Shown piece after piece: positions 37,100-46,303 of a stretch of 64,000 nt of DNA. The stretch comes from Streptomyces seoulensis. Lineage in GTDB: Bacteria > Actinomycetota > Actinomycetes > Streptomycetales > Streptomycetaceae. Positions within the stretch are counted from its first letter, which is position 1, and each line of letters opens with the position of its first letter. Where the stretch lies: assembly GCA_013364255.1 (NCBI GenBank), contig CP054936.1, positions 1,054,001 to 1,118,000 of the forward strand, in the 5' to 3' direction. The notes beneath the pieces were generated by a model, which was not told the DNA's origin, did no database searches, and worked only from the letters and a program-made list of their open reading frames with translations. Both the position numbers and the translations under genes were made by a program.

Positions 37100-38443
37100 C
37101 TACTTCATCGTGACCGGCGGTCGGGCCGTGGTGTACCGCTTCAGGGCGGAGCGCATGCTGGGGACCATGCCCTGGGGCGAGATCCGCCCGGCGAGGGCCT
37201 CGATGACGGTTCCGCCCACGACGCTCTGGAAGTCCGAGCCCGCGCCGGTGTACCAGGCCACCGGGTCGTACTGGGCGTTGAAGGCGGCCTCGACGTAGTT
37301 GCGCTGCGGCGACTGGTCGAGGAACGCCTTGCTGCGCTGGGTGGGCAGCCAGGCCGGGATGTGCCCGCCCTCGGCCCAGACGGCGCTGTGGTCGAGCAGG
37401 CTCTTGATGAACTCGGCCGCGGTGCGGGTGCGGGCGTCCGAGCGCTTGCCGCTGCGCGGGACGACCAGCGCGTGCGAGTCGGCGTACGCCACCGGCTTCG
37501 GCCCGAGCAGCGCCGGGAACGGCACGACGTTGAAGCGCAGGCTCTTGACCAGCCGGTAGGAGGGGATCTGCCACTCGCCGTCGAAGAGGAAGCCGGCCTT
37601 GCCCGTGCTGAACAGGGCGTTGGCGCCGGAACCGGTGAGGTTCTTCGGCATCAGGCCGCCCGCGGTGAGGCTCTGCATGAAGGAGACCGTCTCCCGCACC
37701 GCCTCGCCGTCGAGGTCGACCTTCGTCCCGGAGTCCGTGACGACCGGGCCGGCCAGGCCGGAGTAGATCATGCTGAAGTAGCGCCAGGCCGTCGACGGGT
37801 CCGCGGTGATCGACATCACCGCCCCGTACTGGGCGCCGGCCGTCTCCTTCATCGCCTTCACGGCGTGGAGGAAGTCCTCCTTGCCCTTGAGCGGGACCAG
37901 GCCGTCGCCGGACGCGTCGAGCAGCCCGGCCTTCTTCGCCAGGTCCACGTTGTAGTAGAGGACGAAGGGGTGGGTGTCCAGGGGGACCGCGTACGTGGTG
38001 CCGTCCACGGTGGCCTTCTTCCAGGCCGCGGGTGTGAACCGGTCCTCGGTGACGCCCAGCTCGGTGGCCCCGGTGTTCCCGATCGGTTCCAGCAGGCCGG
38101 AGGCGGCCAGCAGCGGCAGCCGGGACAGGTGGGTGATGCCGACGTCCGGGGGTGTGCCGCTCGCCGTGGCCAGCGCCAGTTTCGTGTAGTACGGATTGCC
38201 CCAGCCCAGGATGGTCGCCTCGACCGAGGTGCCGGGATTCGCCTTGCGGAAGGCGTCCTCCATCAGCACCATGTTGGCGCCGTCACCACCGGTGAACAGA
38301 TTCCAGAAGATGACGTCCGCGGTGTTCGGCTGCGAGCCCGTCAGGCCGGACGCGAGCGGGGAGGAGCACGCCGCGAGCCCTCCGGTCAGGGCAAGACCAC
38401 CGCCAAGGGCCAGGAACCGACGGCGTGCCATCGCTCCGCTCAT
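37100..38443 (-). CDS. Extracellular sugar-binding lipoprotein of a CUT1 ABC importer
   Basis: This 447-aa protein begins MSGAMARRRFLALGGGLALT..., a twin-arginine-type signal, with lipobox LAAC near residue 26, so it is probably Tat-exported and lipidated. The mature part is a family-1 solute-binding fold (TADVIFWNLFTGGDGANM, FLFDGEWQIPSY). ATG 38443 has GAGGTG 9 nt upstream. The LacI-type operator TTGCAACGATGCAA lies 60-73 bp upstream. The same operator controls the GH2 glycosidase, so the cargo is likely that enzyme's substrate. Confidence 0.92.
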   Translation of the reverse strand: MSGAMARRRFLALGGGLALTGGLAACSSPLASGLTGSQPNTADVIFWNLFTGGDGANMVLMEDAFRKANPGTSVEATILGWGNPYYTKLALATASGTPPDVGITHLSRLPLLAASGLLEPIGNTGATELGVTEDRFTPAAWKKATVDGTTYAVPLDTHPFVLYYNVDLAKKAGLLDASGDGLVPLKGKEDFLHAVKAMKETAGAQYGAVMSITADPSTAWRYFSMIYSGLAGPVVTDSGTKVDLDGEAVRETVSFMQSLTAGGLMPKNLTGSGANALFSTGKAGFLFDGEWQIPSYRLVKSLRFNVVPFPALLGPKPVAYADSHALVVPRSGKRSDARTRTAAEFIKSLLDHSAVWAEGGHIPAWLPTQRSKAFLDQSPQRNYVEAAFNAQYDPVAWYTGAGSDFQSVVGGTVIEALAGRISPQGMVPSMRSALKRYTTARPPVTMK

Positions 38444-38502
38444 GGGGGTATTCACCTCGTTAATTCGATGTGAACTCGATGGCGCAGACCTTGGCACACG
38501 AT

Positions 38503-38516
38503 TTGCAACGATGCAA
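38503..38516 (-). promoter_or_regulatory. LacI-type operator upstream of the ABC importer operon
   Basis: TTGCAACGATGCAA differs at one position from the perfect palindrome at 39728. It is 60-73 bp upstream of the binding-protein start. Confidence 0.8.
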
Positions 38517-38588
38517 TAGCTTGCCGGCAAGAAGCCGGCCGCCCCCGTCAGCGGGCCCGCACCCGACGCGCCGCACGCCCCGCGCCGC

Positions 38589-39632
38589 TCACCGTCCCGC
38601 CGACCGCCAGCGCGAGGACGCGCGCACCACCAGCCGGAACGGCGTCGCCTCCTGCGCCGCCGCGGCGACCGGCGCCCCCGGCTCCCCGGGCCCCGCCGAC
38701 GTCCCGGACTGCTCCTCCAGCAGGGCGAGCGCCCGCTCTGCGATCACATCCAGGTCCGGGGCGATGGAGGTGAGCGGCGGGTGGGTGTACGCCGCCTCCT
38801 GGATGTCGTCGATGCCGGCCACCGCGACGTCCTCGGGCACCCGCACCCCGGAGGCGTCCAGCGCCCGCAGCGCGCCCACCGCCAGCGCGTCGTTGAAGGC
38901 GAAGACCGCGTCGGGCAACGGGCCGTCGCCCTCCAGCAGTTCCCGCACGGCCGCGAAGCCCTGCTCCCTGGTCCAGTCCTCGACCGGCACGACCAGCCAG
39001 TTCACCCGCCGTACCCGGGCCGCCGACATCGCCTGCCGGTAGCCCTCGGTGCGCTGGCGGCCGTTCTCGCTGCCGTTCTGCCCCAGCGCGACGATCCTGC
39101 GGCAGCCCTGCTCCACCAGGTGTCCCACCGCCGTGCGGGCCGCCGCCACGTTGTCGATCCCGACCCGCGGGAACTGGTCGCCCACGCTGTGCTCGCCCAG
39201 CATGACCAGCGGAAAGTCGGGCTTGCGCGCGCCGACGTCGGCCGCCGGCACGGTCAGCGCGCTCAGCAGCACCCCGTCGGCCACGTTGGTCAGACCGCCG
39301 TCCAGGATGCGCCGCTCCACCTCGCTGTCGCCCGCCGTCGCCTCCACCAGCACGGTGATCCCGCGCCGCCCGGCGGCCCGGATGACGGCCTGGGCCAGCT
39401 CGGCGAAGTACGGCTCGGCGAGGTAGGGCACCGCCAGCGCGATGAACCCGGTACGGCCCGACCGCAGGCCGCGCGCCAGGTAGTCCATCCGGTAACCCAG
39501 CTCGTCCAGCGAGCGCTGCACCTTGGCGCGGGTGTCCGGGCTCACATGCGGATAGCCGCTGACCACGTTCGACACCGTCCGCACCGAGACGCCGGCGTGC
39601 TCGGCCACATCCCGCATCCGCACCCTGGCCAC
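38589..39632 (-). CDS. LacI-family regulator of the GH2/ABC sugar locus
   Basis: This 347-aa repressor starts at GTG 39632 (GGAAGGAGG about 8 nt upstream). The LacI HTH MRDVAEHAGVSVRTVSNVVSG is at residues 6-26 with the hinge helix following (SLDELGYRMDYLARGLRSG). The periplasmic-binding-protein-like domain (about 65-330) carries IALAVPYLAEPYF and FAFNDALAVGALRAL. It should repress itself, the divergent GH2 gene and the ABC operon through TTGCATCGATGCAA-type sites until an inducing sugar binds. Confidence 0.92.
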   Translation of the reverse strand: MARVRMRDVAEHAGVSVRTVSNVVSGYPHVSPDTRAKVQRSLDELGYRMDYLARGLRSGRTGFIALAVPYLAEPYFAELAQAVIRAAGRRGITVLVEATAGDSEVERRILDGGLTNVADGVLLSALTVPAADVGARKPDFPLVMLGEHSVGDQFPRVGIDNVAAARTAVGHLVEQGCRRIVALGQNGSENGRQRTEGYRQAMSAARVRRVNWLVVPVEDWTREQGFAAVRELLEGDGPLPDAVFAFNDALAVGALRALDASGVRVPEDVAVAGIDDIQEAAYTHPPLTSIAPDLDVIAERALALLEEQSGTSAGPGEPGAPVAAAAQEATPFRLVVRASSRWRSAGR

Positions 39633-39727
39633 TTGCGGCCTCCTTCCCGTCGAGTCGGCCCCCCGAGTCTGCCGCACCCGCGGCCCGGGCGGAGAGCCGC
39701 GCCCTCCCCCGCACCCTCCATCGGGCC

Positions 39728-39741
39728 TTGCATCGATGCAA
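39728..39741. promoter_or_regulatory. LacI-type operator between lacI-like and GH2 genes
   Basis: TTGCATCGATGCAA is a perfect 14-bp palindrome with the CpG centre typical of LacI-family sites. It is 96 bp from the regulator start and 108 bp from the GH2 start. Confidence 0.85.
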
Positions 39742-39848
39742 ACGAACACTCATGATGACAGGGCTTCGATTCTGAACACACCGATCAGCGCCGATATCCG
39801 TTGTGCCGGCGCATGCCCGGCATGCCGGAAACGGCAGAAGGAGGACTC

Positions 39849-41681
39849 GTGAGGGCGAGCGAGCAGGACGGGACGTATCCGAGGCCGATCCTGCGCCGGG
39901 AGCGGTGGCACAGCCTCGACGGCGTCTGGGACTTCGCCTACGACGACGAGGGCGCCGGCGAGCGCGAGGCGTGGTTCGCCGAGGGCGCGGCCGACGCCTT
40001 CGACCGGCGGATCACCGTCCCGTTCCCGCCCGAGGCCCCCGCCTCCGGCATCGGCGAGACCGACCCGCACCGGGTGGTCTGGTACCGCCGCGGCATCCCC
40101 CACACGTTGCTCGCCGCCGGCGACGGCGACCGGGCGCTGGTGCACTTCGGGGCCGTCGACCACCGCGCGAAGGTCTGGCTCGACGGCCGGCTCGTCGCCG
40201 AACACACCGGCGGACACAGCCCGTTCACCGCCGACGTCACCGACGCGCTGCGCCCCGGCGCCGACGAGCACGTCCTCGTCGTCCGCGCCGAGGACGACCC
40301 CGCCGACCTCGCCCAGCCGCGCGGCAAGCAGGACTGGCAGGACCGGCCGCACGCCGTCTGGTACGACCGCACCACCGGCATCTGGCAGACCGTGTGGACT
40401 GAGACCGTCACCGCCCAGCACATCACCGACCTGGCCTGGCTCCCCGACCCGGCACGCGGCGTCCTCGCCGAGATCACCCTCGCCGAGACCCCCGGCGCCC
40501 CGCTGGCCCTCGACATCGTGCTGAGCCACGACGGAGAGATCCTCGCCGAGAGCACCACCACCGTCCGCACCCCGCGCAGCCGCGTCGACCTTGTCGTCCC
40601 CGCGCTGCGCAACGGCATCGACCGCGAGGACCTGCTGTGGAGCCCCGAGCGGCCCACCCTGCTCGACGCCCGGGTCACCGTGCGCGACGCCGCCACCTCG
40701 ACCGTCCTCGACACCGTCGACAGCTACGTCGGAGTGCGCGAGACCGGCGTCGGCCAGGGCGCCTTCCTGCTCAACGACCGCCCCTACTACGTCCGTTCGG
40801 TGCTCAACCAGGGCTACCGCACCGACACCCACCTCGCCAACGCCGGCACCGACGAGCTGCGCCGCGAGGTGGAGCTGATCAAGGCCATGGGCTTCAACGC
40901 GGTCCGCATCCACCAGAAGGCCGAGGACCCCCGCTTCCTGTACTGGGCCGACCGGCTCGGCCTGCTGGTGTGGGGCGAGGCCCCGGCCGCCTACGAATTC
41001 GGCCCGTACGCAGTGGAGTTGTTCACCCGCGAATGGCTGGAGCTGGTCCGGCGCGACCGCAGCCACCCCTCCATCGTCACCTGGGTGCCGGTCAACGAGA
41101 GCTGGGGCGCCTCCGAGATCCCGCACGACGCCGCGCAGCGCCACTACTCCCTCGCCCTGGCCAGCCTCACCCGCGCCCTCGACCCCACCCGGCCGGTCCT
41201 GTCCAACGAGGGCTGGGAGCACACCGACAGCGACATCCTCGGCGTGCACGACTACTCCTCCGACCCCGACGAGCTCACCCACCGCTACGGCGACGCCGCC
41301 GCCTTCGACGCGGTGCTGGCCGGCCCGGGCCCGCAGGGGCGGACGCTGGCGGTCACCCGGCGGCAGACCGAGCGCTATGCGGCGGGCGACGCACCGCTGA
41401 TGATCACCGAGTTCGGCGGCCTGTCGCTGCGCGCCGACGCGGACGACTTCTCCTACACCCGGACCAGCTCCGACACCCAGTACGCCGCGCTGCTCGGCGA
41501 CCTGTTCGCCGCGCTGCGCTCCAGCTCCGTCGTCGCGGGCTTCTGCTACACCCAGTTCATGGACACCGCCCAGGAGACCAACGGCCTGCTCTTCCCGGAC
41601 GGTTCGCCGAAGCTGCCGCTGGAGACGATCCGCCGCATCGTCACCGGGGAGAAGGAGGCCGCCGCGACGCCGGCCGACTGA
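39849..41681 (+). CDS. GH2-family glycoside hydrolase (beta-glucuronidase/beta-galactosidase-like)
   Basis: This 610-aa enzyme has a GH2 sugar-binding domain (about 25-200; VWYRRGIPH, VWLDGRLVAEHTGGHSPFTADVT), an immunoglobulin-like domain, and a TIM barrel (about 300-600). The acid/base Glu is E417 in VPVNESWG and the nucleophile E521 in ITEFGG. No signal peptide is present, so it acts in the cytoplasm on imported sugar. GTG 39849 follows GAAGGAGGA; longer starts lack a site. The specificity cannot be read; the N-x-K glucuronide motif was not found by eye. It shares a LacI operator with the ABC importer. Confidence 0.88.
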   Translation: MRASEQDGTYPRPILRRERWHSLDGVWDFAYDDEGAGEREAWFAEGAADAFDRRITVPFPPEAPASGIGETDPHRVVWYRRGIPHTLLAAGDGDRALVHFGAVDHRAKVWLDGRLVAEHTGGHSPFTADVTDALRPGADEHVLVVRAEDDPADLAQPRGKQDWQDRPHAVWYDRTTGIWQTVWTETVTAQHITDLAWLPDPARGVLAEITLAETPGAPLALDIVLSHDGEILAESTTTVRTPRSRVDLVVPALRNGIDREDLLWSPERPTLLDARVTVRDAATSTVLDTVDSYVGVRETGVGQGAFLLNDRPYYVRSVLNQGYRTDTHLANAGTDELRREVELIKAMGFNAVRIHQKAEDPRFLYWADRLGLLVWGEAPAAYEFGPYAVELFTREWLELVRRDRSHPSIVTWVPVNESWGASEIPHDAAQRHYSLALASLTRALDPTRPVLSNEGWEHTDSDILGVHDYSSDPDELTHRYGDAAAFDAVLAGPGPQGRTLAVTRRQTERYAAGDAPLMITEFGGLSLRADADDFSYTRTSSDTQYAALLGDLFAALRSSSVVAGFCYTQFMDTAQETNGLLFPDGSPKLPLETIRRIVTGEKEAAATPAD

Positions 41682-41695
41682 CCGGACCCGACGAG

Positions 41696-41729
41696 GCGGG
41701 GGCGCGCGACCGAAGCCGCCCGCCCCCGC
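41696..41729. terminator. Terminator between convergent GH2 and GH51-like genes
   Basis: GCGGGGGCG (41696-41704) pairs with CGCCCCCGC (41721-41729) across a 16-nt loop. Confidence 0.65.
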
Positions 41730-41743
41730 ATCACCCGCCTGGG

Positions 41744-43903
41744 TCAAGTCGTGGTGCAGACGGTGCCGTTGAGGGTGAACACCGTCGGCGCCGAATACGC
41801 GCCCGAGTTGGCACCGGTGAAGCCGAACGACACCGAGTTGCCGCCGTGCGCGGCCAGAGTGGCGTTGTACGCCACCGGCGTCGCGATCACGTTCCGGCCG
41901 GACTGGGCGACCTTGGCGTTCCAGTACCCGGTCACCGAGACCCCGTTGTCCGGGAAGGAGTACGCGAGGGTCCAGCCGTCGATCGGGTTCGGCCCGGTGT
42001 TGGTGACCGTGACCTGGGCGTTGAAGCCGCTGCCCCAGCCGCCGGTGAGCCGGTAGGCCACCTCGCAGGTCGAGGTTGCGGGCGACGTGGTGCGCACCGT
42101 CACCGGGTCCGAGGCGCGCGACAGCCGGCCGTCGGCGTCCCGGGCCAGGACGTTGAGCGTGTACGTGGCGCCCGGGGTCAGGTTGCGCACGGTCGCCGAG
42201 GTGGCGTTCGTGCCGGTCAGCAGCTCGCTGGTGGTGCCCTGCTGCCGGTAGACCTCGTAGCGGACCGGGGCGCCGCCGGTGGACGGCGACCACGACAGCG
42301 TCGCGGTGGTGTCGGTGACCGAGGTGACCTTCGGCGACTGCGGCGGGCCCACGGCGGCGGCGGTGCCGCCGCGGGGGTGCAGGGTGAGCGTGGTGATCGA
42401 GTAGGGCGGCAGCGTCCGGGACGAGCCGTCGCCCGTGCCGGTCTCGATGGCGGAGCCCCGGTCGCGGAAGACCGCCACGTCGGCGGGCGAGCCGTCCGCC
42501 GTGAAGCCGCTCAGGCGCAGCCGCGCGGTGTGCGCCGCCGAGGGGTCCTTGTTGATCAGCAGCACGCTCAGGTCCCCGTCCGCCTGCCGTACCGCGTGCG
42601 CGGCCACCAGCGGGTCGTCCGTGCCCGCGTTGACGAGCTGGTCGCCGGGACGGCCGGCGTGGCTGAGCATCTGGATGCCGTAGTACGGCGGGAAGGGCGT
42701 GTTGACGGGCGGCTCGCAGACCGAACCGGTGCAGCCCCCGCTGGACAGCAGCCCCATGTCGCCGTAGTCGGTGGCTCCGTCCGGGGCGGTGGAGATCGTG
42801 CCGGCGCCGTTGTGGGTGTCCCACCAGTCGACCGTGAACACTCCGTTGGCCAGCGCGGTGAGATACGTGTCGGCGGCGAACAGCGCGTTGGGCTGGGTGT
42901 CCATCAGCACGTTGGAGTTGGTCTCCGTCAGCGCGATCGGCGTGTCCGCCGCGCCCGCCGCGGCCAGCTCGGCTCGCAGCTGCTGTAGTTCGCCCGCCAG
43001 TTGGGAGGGCGTGGTGCGCATGCCGGCCGCGTCCGAGCCGCCCGGATACCAGTGCACGATCACGAAATCGGCCTTGCCCGCCACGAGCGGGACGACCGTG
43101 TGGTTCCAGTCCGCGCCGTCGCCGTCGGCCACCACGCCGTCCGGCCAGTTGCCCGGGGTGGTGAGCACCGCGCCGACCTTGATCGTCGGGTCGACCGCCT
43201 TCATCGCGGAGATGTAGTCGAGGACGCCGTGCGCGTAGGCGGCGGGGGAGCGGTCGGCGTGCTCGTCGGTCTCCCAGCCCGAGCCGTAATGGCCGTTGCC
43301 GTACAGCTCGTTGCCGACCTCCCAGAACTTCGCGCCGTACTTCTTGGTCACGTTGGCGTACCGCACCCAGCCGGCCGCCTCCTCGGGCGTTCCCGAGCCG
43401 TAGTTCGCGATCAGGATGGGCTGGGCGCCGGCCTTCTGGACGGTGCCCATGAAGGAGTCGAAGTCGGTGCCGGGGGCGACGTAGCCGCCGGGCGCGGTGT
43501 GCGTCTGCCAGTGGTAGATGTCGCCGTAGCTGCCGCCCGGGTAGCGCAGCATGCCGATGCCGGCGGCCTTGACCAGGTCCTGGGTGTCGGGGGTGTTCAT
43601 GTGCGCGTCCCAGATCGCGCTGTTGAGCCCGTAGGCGGTGTCCGGGAGGGTGCCGAGGCCCTGGTCGGCGTTGACGGTGACGTCGACGGCGGCCGGCTCG
43701 TCGGCCGCGGCGATCGCGCCGGGCAGGGTGGTCGCGTCGGCCGCGGCGGCCGGGAGCCGGGCGGCGGTGGCCAGCAGGGCGGCGGCCACCGCCCCGGCGG
43801 CCAGGGCCCGGCGGACGGGTCCCGGCCCGCGCAGCCGCGTGCGGGGCGGCCGGCCCGTCGGTCTGCGGTCGTGCGGTGCGGCAGCGTGCACGGCGGTTCT
43901 CAC
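41744..43903 (-). CDS. Secreted GH51-like arabinofuranosidase/glycosidase with FnIII and CBM2
   Basis: This 719-aa protein has an Arg-rich signal peptide (cleavage near 55), a TIM-barrel catalytic region with acid/base E199 in FWEVGNELYG and nucleophile E327 in ALTETNSN, a beta-sandwich, a fibronectin III domain (about 520-600; VTDTTATLSWSPSTGG) and a C-terminal family-2 cellulose-binding module (about 610-719; STCEVAYRLTGGWGSGFNAQV, split, ending NGTVCTTT). It is exported and held on cellulose while trimming plant polysaccharide side chains. A perfect CebR box lies 66-79 bp upstream of the start, so cellobiose should induce it. Exact substrate not readable. Confidence 0.85.
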   Translation of the reverse strand: MRTAVHAAAPHDRRPTGRPPRTRLRGPGPVRRALAAGAVAAALLATAARLPAAAADATTLPGAIAAADEPAAVDVTVNADQGLGTLPDTAYGLNSAIWDAHMNTPDTQDLVKAAGIGMLRYPGGSYGDIYHWQTHTAPGGYVAPGTDFDSFMGTVQKAGAQPILIANYGSGTPEEAAGWVRYANVTKKYGAKFWEVGNELYGNGHYGSGWETDEHADRSPAAYAHGVLDYISAMKAVDPTIKVGAVLTTPGNWPDGVVADGDGADWNHTVVPLVAGKADFVIVHWYPGGSDAAGMRTTPSQLAGELQQLRAELAAAGAADTPIALTETNSNVLMDTQPNALFAADTYLTALANGVFTVDWWDTHNGAGTISTAPDGATDYGDMGLLSSGGCTGSVCEPPVNTPFPPYYGIQMLSHAGRPGDQLVNAGTDDPLVAAHAVRQADGDLSVLLINKDPSAAHTARLRLSGFTADGSPADVAVFRDRGSAIETGTGDGSSRTLPPYSITTLTLHPRGGTAAAVGPPQSPKVTSVTDTTATLSWSPSTGGAPVRYEVYRQQGTTSELLTGTNATSATVRNLTPGATYTLNVLARDADGRLSRASDPVTVRTTSPATSTCEVAYRLTGGWGSGFNAQVTVTNTGPNPIDGWTLAYSFPDNGVSVTGYWNAKVAQSGRNVIATPVAYNATLAAHGGNSVSFGFTGANSGAYSAPTVFTLNGTVCTTT

Positions 43904-43943
43904 CTTCGTCGCGGGGAGGTCGGCGGGATGTGCTGCGTGCGGG

Positions 43944-43959
43944 CGCTCCCGGGGGAGCG
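43944..43959. promoter_or_regulatory. Second GGGAGCG dyad near the CebR box
   Basis: CGCTCCC-GG-GGGAGCG has the same half-sites as the CebR box but in the opposite arrangement, 10 bp away. It may add affinity or be fortuitous in GC-rich DNA. Confidence 0.3.
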
Positions 43960-43968
43960 ATACAGGCG

Positions 43969-43982
43969 TGGGAGCGCTCCCA
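43969..43982 (-). promoter_or_regulatory. CebR operator TGGGAGCGCTCCCA
   Basis: An exact 14-bp palindrome identical to the established CebR binding site of Streptomyces cellulose and cello-oligosaccharide genes. It is upstream of the CBM2-bearing glycosidase. CebR releases it when cellobiose or cellotriose binds. Confidence 0.9.
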
Positions 43983-44080
43983 TATTGTTAGGGGGTGGTC
44001 GGTGCGGCTGTCAATAAGCGTGCGGCGGCCCGGCGGGGCGGTCGCCGGGACGCCGCGAAGCGCCCGCGTACCCTGGTCCC

Positions 44081-45037
44081 GTGTCCGCCCCCGCCCCGCG
44101 CCGCGTCGCCGTTCTCGTGCTGGAGGGCGCGAAACCGCTCGACGTGGGGATCCCGGCGCAGGTGTTCACCACGCGGGCGAGCATGCCGTACGAGGTACGG
44201 GTGTGCGGGGCCGCGCCTGGTCTGGTGACCGGCGGCGACGGCCTGTCCTACCACGTCGCCCACGGTCTGGAGGCTCTGGAGTGGGCGGACCTCGTCTTCC
44301 TCCCCGGCTACCGCTTCCCGGACCGCGAGGACCCGCCGCCACCAGTGGTCGACGCGCTGCGCGCCGCCCATGACCGGGGTGCGCGACTGGCCGCCATCTC
44401 GACGGGCGCGTTCGCGCTCGCCGCCACCGGCCTGCTGGACGGCAGGCGCGCCACGACCCACTGGCACTACTCGGCGGCGCTCGCGGCCAAGCACCCGCTC
44501 GTGCGGGTGGACGAACATGTGCTGTTCGTGGACGAGGGCAGCGTGCTGACCTCGGCCGGCGCGGCCTCCGGCATCGACCTGTGCCTGCACATCCTGCGCG
44601 GCGACCTCGGGGTGGCCGCCGCCAACCACGCGGCACGGCGGCTCGTCGCCGCGCCCTACCGCAGCGGCGGTCAGGCGCAGTACGTGCCGCGCAGCGTGCC
44701 CGAGCCGCTGGGCGAGCGGTTCGCCGCCACCCGCGAGTGGGCGCTGCACCGGCTCGGCGAGCCGCTCACCCTCGACGTGCTGGCCCGGCACGCGGCCGTG
44801 TCACCGCGCACGTTCTCGCGGCGCTTCGTGGAGGACACCGGGTACACGCCGATGCAGTGGGTCATGCGGGCCCGTGTCGACGTCGCCCGTGAGCTGCTGG
44901 AACGCTCCGAGCGGAGCGTGGAGCAGATCGCCGCGGACGTCGGTCTGGGCACCGGCGCGAATCTGCGGCTGCACTTCCAGCGCATCCTCGGCACGACACC
45001 GAGCGAGTACCGGCGCACGTTCGCCCGGGGGGAGTGA
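44081..45037 (+). CDS. GlxA-family (DJ-1/PfpI + AraC) transcriptional regulator
   Basis: This 318-aa protein has an N-terminal DJ-1/PfpI amidotransferase-like domain (about 8-180; VAVLVLEGAKPLDVGIPAQVF, split, LAAISTGAFALAATGLLDGR). The nucleophilic elbow has Thr in place of Cys (ISTGAF), so it is a sensor rather than an enzyme. The AraC-type double HTH is at about 225-315 (LDVLARHAAVSPRTFSRRF, AADVGLGTGANLRLHFQRILG). GTG start. It may control the downstream gap gene or something unlinked; no target site is evident. Confidence 0.88.
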   Translation: MSAPAPRRVAVLVLEGAKPLDVGIPAQVFTTRASMPYEVRVCGAAPGLVTGGDGLSYHVAHGLEALEWADLVFLPGYRFPDREDPPPPVVDALRAAHDRGARLAAISTGAFALAATGLLDGRRATTHWHYSAALAAKHPLVRVDEHVLFVDEGSVLTSAGAASGIDLCLHILRGDLGVAAANHAARRLVAAPYRSGGQAQYVPRSVPEPLGERFAATREWALHRLGEPLTLDVLARHAAVSPRTFSRRFVEDTGYTPMQWVMRARVDVARELLERSERSVEQIAADVGLGTGANLRLHFQRILGTTPSEYRRTFARGE

Positions 45038-45269
45038 GGGCGAGGCTGCCGAGACGCGCGGCGGGCTTCGTGACGGGAGGCGTGTACGGCGGGAGGGCTG
45101 TGCGGCGTGTTCCGCGGTGGTTGCGGTGGTTGCGGTGGTGGTCGTGACGGCGGACGCGATGGCGGACGTGTGAGTGGCGAGATCCTTGCGGACCGTGGCA
45201 CTCACGCCGCTGTCCCGGACCGGCGCGGCGCGCGATCTTGGGGGTGACCAGCCAGAAAGGACCCCACTC

Positions 45270-46268
45270 ATGACCCGCATCGCCATCAACGGATTCGGCC
45301 GCATCGGACGCAACGTGCTGCGCGCGCTGCTGGAGCGCGACAGCGAACTGGAGATCGTCGCCGTCAACGACCTCACCGAGCCCGCGACCCTCGCGCGGCT
45401 GCTCGCCTACGACAGCACGGCGGGCCGGCTCGGCCGCCCGGTGAGCGTCGACGGCGACACCCTCGTCGTCGACGGCCGCCGGATCAAGGTGCTCGCCGAG
45501 CGCGAGCCGGCGCGACTGCCCTGGACCGAGCTGGGCGTCGACGTCGCCCTGGAGTCGACCGGCCGCTTCACCTCGGCGAAGGCCGCCCGCGCCCACCTCG
45601 ACGCGGGGGCGGCCAAGGTGCTCGTCAGCGCGCCCTCGGACGGCGCGGACGTCACGCTCGCGTACGGCGTCAACACCGACGCCTACGACCCCGCGCTGCA
45701 CACGGTGGTCTCGAACGCCTCGTGCACGACCAACGCCCTCGCGCCGCTGGCCGCGGTCCTGGACCGGCTCGCGGGCATCGAGCACGGGTTCATGACCACC
45801 GTGCACGCCTACACGCAGGAGCAGAACCTCCAGGACGGTCCGCACCGCGACGCCCGCCGTGCCCGCGCCGCCGGCGTCAACATCGTGCCGACCACGACCG
45901 GCGCCGCGAAGGCGATCGGCCTGGTGCTGCCGAACCTGGACGGCAAGCTGTCCGGCGACTCGATCCGCGTACCGGTCCCGGTCGGCTCCATCGTGGAGCT
46001 GAACACGACCGTCGCCCGCGACGTGACGCGCGAGGACGTGCTGGCGGCGTACCGCGCCGCGGCCGAGGGGCCGCTCGCGGGCGTTCTGGAGTACTCGGAG
46101 GACCCGCTGGTGTCCTCCGACATCACCGGCAACCCGGCCTCCTCGATCTTCGACTCGGCCCTCACCCGCGTCGACGGCCGGCACGTCAAGGTGGTCGCCT
46201 GGTACGACAACGAGTGGGGTTTCTCCCACCGCGTGATCGACACCCTGGAACTCCTCGCCGGCCGCTGA
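45270..46268 (+). CDS. gap: Type I glyceraldehyde-3-phosphate dehydrogenase
   Basis: This 332-aa enzyme oxidises and phosphorylates glyceraldehyde-3-phosphate to 1,3-bisphosphoglycerate with NAD. It has the N-terminal NGFGRIGRNVLRALL Rossmann motif, catalytic C152 in SNASCTTN, and a conserved WYDNEWGFSHR near the C-terminus. ATG 45270 follows GAAAGGA. It is probably a secondary gap copy, because the house-keeping one is normally clustered with pgk and tpi, which are absent here. A hairpin follows. Confidence 0.95.
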   Translation: MTRIAINGFGRIGRNVLRALLERDSELEIVAVNDLTEPATLARLLAYDSTAGRLGRPVSVDGDTLVVDGRRIKVLAEREPARLPWTELGVDVALESTGRFTSAKAARAHLDAGAAKVLVSAPSDGADVTLAYGVNTDAYDPALHTVVSNASCTTNALAPLAAVLDRLAGIEHGFMTTVHAYTQEQNLQDGPHRDARRARAAGVNIVPTTTGAAKAIGLVLPNLDGKLSGDSIRVPVPVGSIVELNTTVARDVTREDVLAAYRAAAEGPLAGVLEYSEDPLVSSDITGNPASSIFDSALTRVDGRHVKVVAWYDNEWGFSHRVIDTLELLAGR

Positions 46269-46279
46269 CGGCGCACGGA

Positions 46280-46303
46280 CGGCCCGCCCCGCGGGGCGGG
46301 CCG
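46280..46303. terminator. Terminator after gap
   Basis: CGGCCCGCCCC (46280-46290) pairs with 46293-46303; in practice the loop is formed by the central CCGCGG. Confidence 0.75.

Noticed and set aside
39750..42824. 1024-aa minus-strand ORF opposite the GH2 gene
   Set aside because: Shadow of GH2 with low-complexity translation; the plus-strand frame carries both catalytic Glu motifs.
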